Made by a program: the position numbers and the translations under genes. DNA of 64,000 bases from Alopecurus myosuroides (taxonomy: Eukaryota; Streptophyta; Magnoliopsida; Poales; Poaceae), in assembly GCA_028641055.1 (NCBI GenBank), contig CM054062.1, positions 134,148,682-134,212,681 of the forward strand. Reading direction: 5' to 3'. Below the pieces are notes generated by a model, which saw only the letters and a program-made list of their open reading frames with translations, was not told the DNA's origin and made no database searches. Of the stretch, positions 1 to 11,928 are shown one piece after another (positions within the stretch are counted from its first letter, which is position 1; the number at the start of each line of letters is the position of its first letter).

Positions 1-1380
1 CCTTTGAATGTTTTATTTGGTTGACTTGGCACATGCTTACACCATGTTTATGACTACAAACCAGTCATTTATAGCCTCTATGATCATATAATTTTAGAAA
101 TTGTAGTACCACTTATGCTTTGATTAATTATGTTTTTGTCGCTATGCATGATTACGGTCATTATTGCTCTCTTGATTTGTCGCTCCCAGTCTTTTGCTAG
201 CCTCCACCTGTACTGAGTATGAGCTCTACTCGTGCATCCAACTCCCAAAAACCAAAGTTTGCCAAAAGTGTCCACCATACCTACCTACATGTGGTATTTA
301 GCTGCCACTTCAAAGAAAATTTCTCATGTGTTACCTTTAAAGCCTTCAAAATTATTCCTGTTTTGTGCTCCTGTATTAGCTCATGAGGATGTAAATAGAG
401 AATCTTTATCTCACTTGTTGATTGGACTTTCACACCCTGGACTAGTGGCTTCATCCGCTTATCCAATTGATAGAAAATCTGGCAGCAGGGTGCCCAGCCC
501 CAAACTAATACAACAAATTCTCTTCACTATTTTTTCCCTTGATTTATCAGTCAAAACATAATTGTGTAAACAAAAGAGAAATAGGGATGACGTTCTACCC
601 AGATGCGCCCTTCTATGGGAGCCGCTCTTGTGAAGTCTAGTTGTCTTGTGACGTACTGTATTTTCTATTTACCATTCATTGACATAAGCATACTCCTCTC
701 TAAAAATTAGACACTCCTCCATGGTATGTGATTGTTGGCAGGCACCCGAGGATTTGGTTACCCATGGTTTGTGTAAGAAAGGTTGGGAGGAGTGTCAACC
801 ATTTTATACCTCTGTTGAACAAAATAAAATCTCTAGGACATGAGTGATCCTTGCTTCCCTCTGTGAAGGGCCTTTCTTTTACTTTTATGTTGAGTATCCA
901 TCTTCTAACTTTATGCACAGTTGAGAGAGCATGCTTGCCATTCTGAGTTTAATGTGCATTTGTCCCAGAAACATTATTAATTGATTCATGATGTGTTATT
1001 GTTTGTTCTCAAATTATTTGTTCTAGTCTTCCTCATGAACTTTGAAGGTGTCCTAGCATTTAGGTTTTGCCACACTCTTAAGGACAAGCGAAATATCACT
1101 TTGCTATGTTATCTCTATGCCTGAAACAAACGTATAGCTTTCGAGTTCATTATTGTTCATTATTTTTTGTTTGTGTGAATCCTCATGATGCAAGGTGATT
1201 GCTATGCTTTATTGTTAGAATTATATTTATCATTCTTGTGTTGAAGTTCTATGATCTCAGCTATGCTTATGCTTTTACAATTTATATGATCAAGTTCTTG
1301 TTGGTAGCATCTCACCTCAGAAATTATTTGTTTTGTCGTTTACCTACTCGAGGATGAGTAGGAACTAAGCTTGGGGATAT
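1..1380 (+). mobile_element. 3' internal region of Athila-like retrotransposon
   Basis: This is the non-coding end of an LTR retrotransposon whose body lies left of the window. It ends in a purine-rich tract at about 1366-1380 (AAGCTTGGGGAT), placed as a polypurine tract just before the LTR that starts at 1381. The same sequence recurs on the minus strand at about 30411-31740 and 33698-35100, which shows it is a repeated domain. No open frame here resembles a protein; the short ORFs are AT-rich noise. The lineage is inferred from the LTR and from the tRNA-Asp primer site of the related copy near 37420. Confidence 0.8.
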
Positions 1381-2954
1381 TGATATGTCATAAACGTATC
1401 TATAATTTATGATGTTCCATGTTGTTTTCATGCCTTATGCTATTGGTTTTCCTTACACTTTATGTATTTTTTATCGATTTCCCGGGACTAACCTATTGAC
1501 AAGTTGCAACAGAGTCAGTTCCCTGTTTTCTGTTGTTTTAAATTTCAGAAAAGTTGTTCTGGAAATATTCTTGGAATCGAAAAAAATCGAAGCCTGGAAG
1601 TCTTAGAATTTCCGACGGTTCAACGGAGTCCCGAAGAGGCCCGGAGGGGGGCCACACCATAGGGTGGCGCGCCCTTGCCGCGCCTAGGGGTGTGTGGGAC
1701 CCTCGGGCATCCATCGCCATCACCATTTCTCCTATTTATTCCCCCCGTTACGTCAACCCTAAAAATATACCACTTCGTCCCGAGAAACACCCGAGGCCAC
1801 CGTCATCGTCAACCCGAGATCGGGAGTGTTCTGGAGCTCTCCCCGGCACCCTGCCGGGAGGAGAATTCATCACCGGAGGGGTCTACACCACCATACCCGC
1901 CTCCAGAGTGATGCGTGAGTAGTTCATCCCTGGACTACGGGTCCATAGAAGTAGCAAGATGGTTGTACTCTCCACCTTGTGCCTCATGTTTAGATCTCGT
2001 GAGCTGCCTCACGTGATCGAGATCATCTATTTGTAATGCTACATGTTATGTTTGCTGGGATCCGATGATTATTGAATGCTATGTATGTTGATTATCAATT
2101 TATCATGTTATCTTGATGTGTACATTATTTATGATATTGTATGCTCTCCATTGTTAGTATATGCGCTGGCCAAGTATATGCTAGTGACTCCAAGAGGGAG
2201 TATTTATGCTCGATAGTGGGTTCATGCCTCCTTTGCGTCTGTGCTAGAGTGACAGAAACATGACATATGGAGGATGTGTTGTTGCCATTAGGGAGAAAAC
2301 AACGATGTTTACTTCGTTTACATCGTTTACATTACACACTTTGCGTACTGCGATTATCCGTTGCTTGCAACTTAATACCCAACGTTTGTTCGAATTTTAT
2401 TCAAAGGGTGGATTATTAGTCATAGATGCGGTTGGATGACGATCTATGTATTTTGTTATAATGCCCGCATGAATCTCATAGTAATCTTTATGTCATGCAT
2501 GTTTTGTATCTGTCAATTGCCCAGTTGTAATTTGTTCACCACACATATTATCTATCCTTTATGGAGAGACACCTCTAGTGAACTATGGACCCCGATCTAT
2601 TTTCTCATATTGATAATACACACACTGCTTTCACACTGCTGCTACTGTTTTCATATTTTTCTCATATTGTTTTCCACACCATACGTTTAACCTCTTTGTG
2701 TTTAGCAAACCGGTGAGATTGACAACCTCACTGCTTCGTTGGGGAAAGTGATTTGATTGTGTTGTGTAGGTTCCACGTTGCTGCTAAACCGATAGTGCGC
2801 TCTGCCATATCAGCTGCATAAACCTTCAGAGATTGCTTGTCCTCCTAATGGTCGATTCAACCTTGGTTTCTTTTCCGAGGGAAAACTTGCCGCTGCACCC
2901 TTCACAACCTTTCTGTTGGGGTTTACCAGCGAGAGTGCAGTTCCTACACCATCA
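1381..2954 (+). repeat. 3' LTR of Athila-like element
   Basis: The LTR begins TGATATGTCATAAACGTATC and ends ACACCATCA, with TG...CA termini and a length of 1574 bp. It is the downstream LTR of the element entering from the left, because a purine tract precedes it. A GC-rich middle with a TATTTATT stretch near 1733 resembles the promoter part of this LTR class. The next five bases (GTGAC, 2955-2959) would be the target duplication, but the partner copy is outside the window. The closest relatives inside the window are the minus-strand LTRs at 32490-33697 and 37447-38850. Confidence 0.82.
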
Positions 2955-3343
2955 GTGACCCAGCAACAAACAATCAGAAAATACTTAAGAAAATAGGGAG
3001 CTAAAAGTATGAACTCTAGGCACGCAGACACAATCTGGTGTTCAATAGCCTTTTTAGGCCGAAAGCATTCAGTTTTCTTAACTCCGAGCACCCATGCCAA
3101 AATTTGGGTTAACATTGAAGCAAATTGAAAGATCATTGGAAAATAGAAAAGACGGAACATGATTTAATGGCAAAAGACAGAAAAAATAATTGGCATACAT
3201 TTTCCGACAAATTTTATTTCATGATCTCAATAATGTTTACATAGAATTGGACTAGGTATAGAAAGGATATAACTTTTGGATGCTCCAAGGCTGCTCTACA
3301 TCTATGCTCCTTTTCCTCTTGCGATTTGAATTTTTTGGGTCAT
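2955..3343. other. unassigned AT-rich stretch
   Basis: No recognisable gene or terminal repeat. A 116-codon minus-strand frame (2810-3160) crosses the LTR boundary, so it is unlikely to be a gene. This is probably older intergenic DNA into which the flanking elements inserted. Confidence 0.4.
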
Positions 3344-3431
3344 TGATGACTCACAAGTATAGGGGGTGAATCCTAGTACTTTCGATAAATAAGAGTGTCA
3401 AACCCAACGAGGAGAAGAAGGTGTTGACAAG
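3344..3431 (-). repeat. 88-bp terminal fragment of another LTR
   Basis: It starts TGATGACTCACAAGTATAGG, nearly the same as the terminus at 3432 (TGATGACCCACAAGTATAGG), and then diverges. It reads as the end of a related minus-strand LTR that served as target for the next element. Confidence 0.55.
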
Positions 3432-4572
3432 TGATGACCCACAAGTATAGGGGATCGCAACACTCTTTGAGGGAAGTAAAACCCAAATTTATTGATTCGA
3501 CACAAGGGGAGTCAAAAAATATTTATTAGCCTTAACAACTAAGTTGTCAATTCAGATGCAACTAAAAGTATACTTGCTTGCAACAATGTATCAGTGCTAA
3601 CAGTTTTATAGAAGCAGTAGAAATAAAATAACAACAGTAGTAAAATAGTAACAACAGTAGCAATCGCGGAAAAAAACAGGATGGGAAGTACCGTAGGCAT
3701 AGAGGGAATGGATAGACGGGTGTTGCATGGATAACATAGGTCATGTGATAATCTAAACATGGGCATTGAAGAGAATAATAATAAAGCATCCAACTTCTAA
3801 GAAAACCATAGGTATGTGTTCCAATATAGTCATACATGCTCTCAATGAGAAACTTGCACAACATCTTTTGTCCTACCAGCCCGTGGCAGCGGGGCCTCTA
3901 GGGAAACTACTCATAATTAAGGTGCTCCTTTTAATAAAGCATTGGATCCAAGCATTAACACTCCTTGAACACACATGATCCTCACATCACAGCCAACCCC
4001 TCCGGTTGTCCCAATTTCCGTCACTTTGGGGCCTCGGGTTCCGGACAGCGACGTGTAAACAACTTGCATATATGATCAAGAAACATAATTATACTCATGA
4101 AACAATAACATGTTCAAATCTGAGATCATGACACTCGGGACCTAGTGACAAGCATTAAGCATAACAAGTTGCAATAACGGTAGAAAACACTAACAATTGA
4201 TACTAGGCACTATGCCCTAACAATTTGGCATTATTACATGATCGATCTCATCCAATCCCTTCCATTCCTCTCAGCCTACAGTGGTGTTTACTCACACATG
4301 GACGGGGGAAACATGGATGGTTGAGGAGAAGAAGTGGCAGTGTCGATGGCGATGATCTCCTTCGAATCCCCGTCTCGGCAGGGCACTAGAACAGGAACTT
4401 CTGATCCCCGAATTGAGTTTCGAGGTGGCGGCGGCGCTCTATTGTGTTTTTGTAGAATATGACGAAAACCCCCCTCGGTTCTTAGGTTACGAGGCATAAG
4501 TAGTCGAAAGGAGACCCCGAGGGGGTGCAAGGGTGGCCCACACCACCAGGCGGCACAACCAAGGGGGGGCGC
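3432..4572 (-). repeat. Athila-like 3' LTR, distal part (element X)
   Basis: Read on the minus strand this is the last 1.14 kb of an LTR ending in CTTGTGGGTCATCA. The rest of the same LTR resumes at 30153 after a 25.6-kb insertion; the two parts share GGCGC at 4568-4572 and 30153-30157. Together they make about 1.4 kb. The body of element X continues at 30411-32489. Confidence 0.75.
4568..4572. repeat. target-site duplication GGCGC, left copy
   Basis: Five bases directly before the TG start of the solo LTR at 4573. They match 30153-30157 directly after its CA end. Confidence 0.85.
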
Positions 4573-5220
4573 TGATACGTCTGCAACGTATCTATAATTT
4601 ATATTGCTCCATGATCATATTATGCCATTTGCTACATGTTTTCTCCCTTATTTATAGCATTTTTATACGTTTTCCCGGACTAACCTATTAAGAAGATGCC
4701 AAGTGCCAGTTCCCTGTTTTCTGCTGTTTTTGGTTTCAAAAAAGTTGTTCTGGAAATATTCTCGGAATTGGACCCCACGAATCCCGAAGTTCCTATTTTC
4801 CCCGGAAGCATCCAGAAGACCGAAGAGAACCCGGAGAGGGGCCCTAGAGCCCCCACACCATAGGCTCGCGCGGGCTCCCCCTGGCCACGCCAGCAAGGGG
4901 AGTGGGCCCCTCGGGCGCCCACCGACGTTGCCCTTTCGCCTATATATTCCCCCGAGGCATAAACCCTGGAGAATCGACCTTTTCCGCAATATACATTCGT
5001 AGCTCCGCTGCCGCCACCGACAAGTTTTGGGGGACATATCTCTGTTCTAGCACCCTGCCGGGACGGGGAAGTGCCCCTGGAAGCCATCTCCATCAACTCC
5101 ACCGCCATCTCCATCATCGTTGCTGTCTCCTATGATGAGGAGGGAGTAGTTCTCCCCCGGGGCTGAGGGCTCTACCGGTAGCTATGTGGTTCATCTCTCT
5201 CTCCCATGGTGTGATCTATA
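4573..5220 (+). repeat. solo LTR (element Y), left part
   Basis: Begins TGATACGTCTGCAACGTATC and continues at 29413 after the Gypsy insertion. No internal domain, primer site or second LTR is attached, and matching GGCGC duplications flank the outer ends, so this is a solo LTR left by LTR-LTR recombination. Without the insertion it is about 1.38 kb. A TATA-like element (TATATATT, 4941-4948) lies in the middle, as expected for an LTR promoter. Confidence 0.85.
5216..5220. repeat. target-site duplication CTATA, left copy
   Basis: Immediately precedes the TG of the Gypsy 5' LTR and is identical to 29413-29417 after its 3' LTR. Confidence 0.93.
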
Positions 5221-6095
5221 TGTCGGGGGGTTACCCCCGAGTAGGGTAAAGACAAGTGGTAAAAGCGACTATCAGAAGAGAGGTTTGGTCGAGTAGCCGC
5301 CTACCCGGTACTCGCTACCCGGTCGACTGCTACTCGGTCTCACCTCAAGATGACCAGAAGGAGATATCAATCAAGTTCTGTCCATTCGAGTAGAAGAGTT
5401 GGCCCGAGTGAAATTGGCGGGAACCTACTCGGGCCAGAAAGTCAAAGGAGCCGTTCTGACACAGGATCCCGCGTATCCTGGGTCCGTACTTGGCACTATT
5501 CGAACTACTGTTCACCTGGGACCAGCCTGCCTGACAGTGACAGCATGGAAGCAGGCGGTCGCAGGATAAGGGGGCCCCAGTCTGTGTTTGGCACAGTGAT
5601 ACCAGTCTGTCCCCTTGGTTTTGCCCAACGACTTTCCGGATGCAGCCAAGGTTAGGAACCAAAGCTGTCAGCGGGAACCCGGAAGAAGGACGATGTGCAC
5701 ACTATGTCGACACTTGTCCATGTTTGGACGTATCCGGCTGGGCACCGGGTATATAAGGTGCCCCGCCGCCTCCTGCGTGAGGGATCGCATGCTAGAACAT
5801 ATCGTGACCTAATTCTTGACCTAGTTCATCACGTAGAGAGGAGAGTGGCTACTCGGTAGCAAGAACATTGTACTGTGGCTACTCGGTGAGACACCAGAAT
5901 ACATAGAGAAAGGCAGGAGTAGGGGTTTTACCTCCTCACGAGGGCCCTGAACCTGGGTAGATCGTGTTGTTTGCAGTGTTCACTTCGTACCTCACGCGGC
6001 TACTCGTCGCGTGATCCCTCCCCGAGCACCTCCAGCGTCCTTCGTCCCCACATCTTTAGCCATCCCATGGCATCTGCCGTGACACCACCACGACA
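5221..6095 (+). repeat. 5' LTR of Gypsy element Z
   Basis: 875 bp, TGTCGGGGGG...CACGACA. A TATA box (TATATAA, 5750-5756) is followed by a GC-rich leader. It matches 28539-29412 except for roughly five transitions and one deleted base near the 3' end. ORFs on both strands of this LTR recur in the 3' LTR and are not genes. Confidence 0.95.
5750..5756 (+). promoter_or_regulatory. TATA box of Z 5' LTR
   Basis: TATATAA in GC-rich context, about 345 bp before the LTR end; the natural start point for genomic RNA. The same box is at 29069-29075 in the 3' LTR. Confidence 0.7.
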
Positions 6096-6096
6096 G

Positions 6097-6115
6097 TTGG
6101 CGCCCACCGTGGGGC
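6097..6115 (+). other. primer binding site, tRNA-Lys type
   Basis: TTGGCGCCCACCGTGGGGC begins one base after the LTR. TGG followed by CGCCCACCGTGGGGC is the complement of a plant tRNA-Lys 3' end as I know it. It marks where minus-strand DNA synthesis is primed. Confidence 0.75.
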
Positions 6116-6179
6116 AACCAGCGGCGCTGGTTGGAGTTTCTGTTCGGACGGGATCTTCTTCAGCGGAGCGCGTAGTCTG

Positions 6180-6735
6180 CCGTCCCATCGATCTAGCTTT
6201 TGACGTGGACAACCTCGATGCTCTGCCGTACACGAGAGGAAGAGAACCAACATGAGCGTCTCCTCTCACCTGAAGGGTAGATGGGCTGCCAGAGCTATCA
6301 GCACCTGAAGAAGGAGATGGGCTAGGTGGTGTGCTCGTGGGCTCTTTATAATCGTTGGATTTTTAGCAATTTCCCAAGAAAAAAAAGAAGGCATAGAAAA
6401 GGAGGAGGAAAGATGTGAAAAGGAGAAAACAAATAGATAAAACGGGAAAATAATAAAGAAAGACACAATTTGCAAATAGATTTTTTTTTCAAACCTTTAG
6501 GGATAGACTTAAAATAGCTTGTCCAATAATCGAAAATATTATCTTGGGGTTTTACTTTGAAACAAGAAAAAGAGAGACATGGAATATTTAAATCCTTGAA
6601 TTATTTGCAAATAAACATAGGATTTGTTTTTATTTATTTATTTATTTATCAAACAAATGCAATGCAATGCATGATGCGAAAAAGAAAACAACACCACACA
6701 AACAGAACTAATTGAGGAAACCCCCTGGTGTTACA
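6180..6735 (-). repeat. truncated 3' LTR of W array
   Basis: About 555 bp matching the end of the full copies at 10875-11430 and 15566-16120. It joins Gypsy leader sequence at about 6180. A TATA box on the minus strand (TATAAAG, about 6346-6352) is retained. Confidence 0.85.
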
Positions 6736-7233
6736 GACGACACCACTAACAAGGGATTGCGCCCTCGCAATCCACCCACTAACCCAGGAGGGAGAAGAAG
6801 TTCGACTATCGATTCTTCGTGCTTCCATTTGACCTCCTCGACACCACTAACAAGGGCTTCTCGACACCACTAACAAGAGGTTCTTGCTCGGAGTGATGAC
6901 GATGTTCTTCCACCAGGAAATCTTCCGATGATCGAACCTATTAGGTTAAGGCTGAGAAAACGTCCACCCACGTAGGATCCTAACACTTCGAAAGACAGAC
7001 AGGAGGGGAGACTCCAAAACAAATAAGATGGGAGGGGAAATAGAATAGAGATAAGGAGAAAACAAGAATCCTATTGAGAGGTTTTCCAAAATAGTTTAGC
7101 AGAAATAGTTTTTGACACTCTAGAAACAACGACCGTTAGCGAGGTTATCCTACAGGCTTTGCGGACCTGTTGCTTCGATAACCATTCGTATCGAAACAAT
7201 CTCGGGAATCGGAAACCATGCTCTGATACCATT
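6736..7233 (-). other. W internal region, copy 1
   Basis: 498 bp without coding potential. Near its element-3' end it holds three copies of a 17-bp unit (CGACACCACTAACAAGG). The element-5' end has the sequence complementary to initiator tRNA-Met (TGGTATCAGAGC on the minus strand, 7220-7231), two bases from the LTR. No clear polypurine tract precedes the 3' LTR on the coding strand, so the internal region looks deleted. Confidence 0.8.
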
Positions 7234-10200
7234 TGTGACGCCCCGAGATCGGGTACTATGCAGATTTCAGCATTCCCGCCAAATCCGCATAATAACCGAT
7301 TCCAGGTTGCCACTTATGATAACATTACAACAGTTCACGAATATTCCACAATTACAACAGAAACAGATAGATACAAGATGACTCAAACGAGTCAAGGATA
7401 CAACTGATACAACACAAAGATCCAAATAACAGCGGAAGAAACAACATATCGTCCGTCTACGGACAAGATACAAATTGGACTAAGAGTCCTGAAGATAACC
7501 GAGAGCGTCCAATCCCTGCCCAGGCCAAGCCGGGGGGATTCCCAAGCTAACGTCGTCAGACTTCAAACCTGTTGACTGCAATGTTGAATATGCAGCCACG
7601 AAAATGAATTCGTGGGTCAGTACGGTTAAGTACTGGCAAGGGGATAAAACCCATACTCACAAGGTACCGGCGTGGCCAGTCATCACAAGATACAAATACT
7701 TTGGGTACAACGGAAAGAATAGGATTATTGCAAAGAAGCGGCAGCGGGCTGCACTAACCAACTACAGAGAGATACTACAACGTCCGGCTAACAGAAATAA
7801 GATAAGATCGAGTATTGTAACCAACTGAAAGTAACTCCAAACAAACCCATCCTGGATCTCGCCCCTTATCCGAAGAAGCAATCCGAGGATAACTCACACA
7901 GTTGGATTAATGATGGTTCAGATTATTGTGTCAATAAGCCTATTACTAGTCAAGTTGTTAATCATTGGGTGTGAGATTGTTAATCATTAGGTTTAAGTTG
8001 TCCTGAGTACTTGTTAGCCAGTACTTTCACCAAGTAATCCATAACCGCGGAAAACACGGCTTCTCGAGAAGATTATCCCTGCAGGGTTGCACCAAATTTA
8101 GCCGTACACGCAAGAATAACCCGCCAGATGGGAGATCACCCCACCAAGCGAGGTACTCTACACAACTCAACTCTTCTTCGCATCAAGCCCAAAGAACCTT
8201 GGGCGCACGGCTAATCGAGCCCCGAAGAAAAGGGACCCTCATAGCACTCTAAGACCGTGTCCCCCTATATGCCGACTACGAAAGTTCCACCCGGGTACCA
8301 AGGGCTCGCAAGATCATGCATGCAGCAAATGGAAAACCCGAACTAAATGAGGCGATTTGGACGAGATGCGAATCGAGTCAAATTGAGGGGGGCGCCCATA
8401 CTCGCTTCCCACATGCGGGTAGTGCGCTCATCATGGATCAGTAGACAAGACCCTTTTCCTATTAGGGTCGACACTAGCAGGCCTCAAAACCACAAAGGGC
8501 CTCCTGCCGGTGCCTTATCATCAAATTTATTATTAATAGTAACATTAGCATGATTGATTGATTAAACATCGAGCCCCCAGAACATAATGGAATATAGTAA
8601 CTGAAAGTAACGGGTAACAGACTCGAGCAAAACAACCTAAGCATGCTAGTAAGACACTGGCTCAAACAATGGTTATAGGTATGGAGGTGAGGCAATATCA
8701 GGGTTAAGGGATTCATGTGATGGGTTCGTAACAGAAACAACTACTACTAAGGCTAATAGAAAAGAACAACGGAAAGTATCGGTAACAAGTGATGAAAGGC
8801 AGCCATTTGGCAGCAAGTGAGTATACTTGCCTGAGATCCCGCAAGGTAGCAGAACTTGTCGTTGCTCACATCATCTCAACGTCCTATCCGGGAAGAAGCA
8901 ACGAACCTCGAACAAACACCGGATGCAACAATTACTACTACGGCAAAAGATCCAGCATGACAAGTTTAAGGATGCATCAAGGTGAACTAGTTGACAAGAT
9001 AAACAGATTTAAATGGACCCATATGCAATTTGAGTTGCATATGAAAAGCCCATGAATTATGGGTGAAACAATTGTTTTCCAACTAATCATCAGGTGAAAG
9101 TGGTTTAGTATGATGCATGGATGAGGAAAACAACAAAATAACAACAATAGAACCAATTGAAATAAGGTTTAACAAGTTTGGAAATTATTGGTTAAGTGTG
9201 GAAAGTTTGGTTACTTAAACATGTCACACAAGCAATTGTTGTTTTCATCAAGTTAAAGTGTTCAAAACAATTAACAAAATTTGTATTTGAAAAGAACATC
9301 AAATTTTAGTTGGATTACATGTTTCAAATATTGAAATTGGAATTAGGATAATTTAATTATGAATTAAACAATATTAAACAAGTTTTAAATGGATTTAAAA
9401 CAAGTTTGAATTTAATTGAAGTTTTATTTGTTCAAAACATAATTTCAAACTCACATTTGAAAATTTCACACTTTGATGGTTTGAAAACATATTTTGCATG
9501 TTCAAAATTATTTTATTTTGAGCAAGTTATGATTTTATCAAGTTTAAATGAACTAAACAAGTATTAAATTATTTAGGCAATTTAAATTATTCAAACCATG
9601 AAACAAAATTTATATTTGAAAAGGTTATTCAAAATGGTATGGAAAACATATTTTATTTGCCTTATTTGGAATTAGTATGAATTATTTATGAATTGTTGCA
9701 AATTACAATTGAATTATTTGAATTCAAATTTGAATTGCATTTTGAAAATCCAAAACAGAAAACAAATGTGATATTTGAAAAGCTCATGGAATTTTGGTTG
9801 GGATACATATTTCATTTGCCCAAAAGGGAGTTGTGTTGACAAAGTTATTGAATTTACAACATTGGGGTTTATTCTGCTATTTTCTGGAAAAAGAAAAAGA
9901 ATAGCCGGAATTTTTTACACACGGGGAGGGAAGACCCGCGCTGGCTGACAGCTGGGTCCAGCGTGGATCCACAGTGGATTGGGTGCGGGGTGATGTGGCC
10001 ACCGGGGTGGATGACAAGTGGGGCCACGGTGCATTGCTTGGTTAAAAGGAATAAAACGGGGCTTTTGCGTCAAAGGATATTCGAACCTGGGACTCCTGGG
10101 TATCAAATCAAGCACACAACCACTGAGTTGACTGCGTATTAGTGCTTCTACAAGGATCATACGGAGGAAGAGTAAACTGGACCGGGTTAACTGAATTTTG

Positions 10201-11430
10201 GCAGAAGTTTCAGTCTGGTAACGACGGACGATCGGAGACCGGCGACGTCCGCGAAGTGGCAGCGAAAAACGCGTGTGCATGAGGGATACCGGGGTGGGGT
10301 GAGTGGAGGCGGTTGTGGTGTGCTCGTGCAGGAGGTGGTTTGCCCAAGGGACAGTCCAGCAGGAGCTCGTACGCCAGGCTGCTGTCCCGACATCCATGGC
10401 GGACAAGGCCGGCGACGACGGATCCATGTACACAGGAGGATAGGAAGGCCGACAAGGTGTCTAGGTCGTGCGACTGCTCACCTTGAGCTTGCTGGCGCAG
10501 CAGGTCGGCTTGAAGGAGACGACATGGACCGAACGGAGGGGAGGAAGACGACGCCCTGGCGGTGTTCCTCACGGACGGACGGCGAACTTGAGGAGGATGG
10601 AGCCGTGCTCCTGGTGCCTTACGGGTTCGGCTGAGGGGACGAAGACGGCGAGGAGGGCGTTGCGGTTCCACTCCCGAGCTCAGCTAGGCGATCGGGGTCC
10701 TTGGCGGTGAGACAGAGGTGGTGCTCTTCTGTGGAGAAAACGGAGACATGGAGAGGAGTGGAAGGGAGAGAGGAAGAGAGCGATGGCGGCGGATGGAGGG
10801 GGAAGGGGGAAACTAGGGCAAGCAGGTGGGTGCGGTGGTGGTTCAAAGAGGGGAGCAAGCAACAGCGACCGTCCCATCGATCTAGCTTTTGACGTGGACA
10901 ACCTCGATGCTCTGTCGTACACGAGAGGAAGAGAACCAACATGAGCGTCTCCTCTCACCTGAAGGGTAGATGGGCTGCCAGAGCTATCAGCACCTGAAGA
11001 AGGAGATGGGCTAGGTGGTGTGCTCGTGGGCTCTTTATAATCGTTGGATTTTTAGCAATTTCCCAAGAAAAAAAAAGAAGGCATAGAAAAGGAGGAGGAA
11101 GGATGTGAAAAGGAGAAAACAAATAGATAAAACGGGAAAATAATAAAGAAAGACACAATTTGCAAATAGATTTTTTTTTTCAAACCTTTAGGGATAGACT
11201 TAAAATAGCTTGTCCAATAATCGAAAATATTATCTTGGGGTTTTACTTTGAAACAAGAAAAAGAGAGACATGGAATATTTAAATCCTTGAATTATTTGCA
11301 AATAAACATAGGATTTGTTTTTATTTATTTATTTATTTATTTATCAAACAAATGCAATGCAATGCATGATGCGAAAAATAAAACAACACCACACAAACAG
11401 AACTAATTGAGGAAACCCCCTGGTGTTACA
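7234..11430 (-). repeat. full LTR, W array copy 2 (4197 bp)
   Basis: Termini TGTAACACC and GGCGTCACA on the minus strand. Along that strand: an AT-rich head, a TATA box (TATAAAG, about 11034-11040), a GC-rich leader-like zone (about 9900-10950), a tRNA-like A/B-box stretch (about 10072-10130), a long AT-rich intron-like zone (9050-9850), then an exon-like piece (8831-8883) with a CAG|GCAAGT donor and an acceptor at 7575. Small ORFs on both strands are repeated exactly in the next copy and have no recognisable domain. Confidence 0.85.
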
Positions 11431-11928
11431 GACGACACCACTAACAAGGGATTGCGCCCTCGCAATCCACCCACTAACCCAGGAGGGAGAAGAAGTTCGA
11501 CTATCGATTCTTCGTGCTTCCATTTGACCTCCTCGACACCACTAACAAGGGCTTCTCGACACCACTAACAAGAGGTTCTTGCTCGGAGTGATGACGATGT
11601 TCTTCCACCAGGAAATCTTCCGATGATCGAACCTATTAGGTTAAGGCTGAGAAAACGTCCACCCACGTAGGATCCTAACACTTCGAAAGACAGACAGGAG
11701 GGGAGACTCCAAAACAAATAAGATGGGAGGGGAAATAGAATAGAGATAAGGAGAAAACAAGAATCCTATTGAGAGGTTTTCCAAAATAGTTTAGCAGAAA
11801 TAGTTTTTGACACTCTAGAAACAACGACCGTTAGCGAGGTTATCCTACAGGCTTTGCGGACCTGTTGCTTCGATAACCATTCGTATCGAAACAATCTCGG
11901 GAATCGGAAACCATGCTCTGATACCATT
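11431..11928 (-). other. W internal region, copy 2
   Basis: 498 bp, essentially identical to 6736-7233, with primer site at 11915-11926. It separates the two full LTRs. Confidence 0.82.

Noticed and set aside
6182..6255. Gypsy leader sequence captured by the W LTR (the same 73 bp occurs at 10871 and 15561)
   Set aside because: The stretch is inside every W LTR copy, so the simplest reading is that it is W sequence and the junction lies at about 6180. An exchange between the elements cannot be excluded without other copies.
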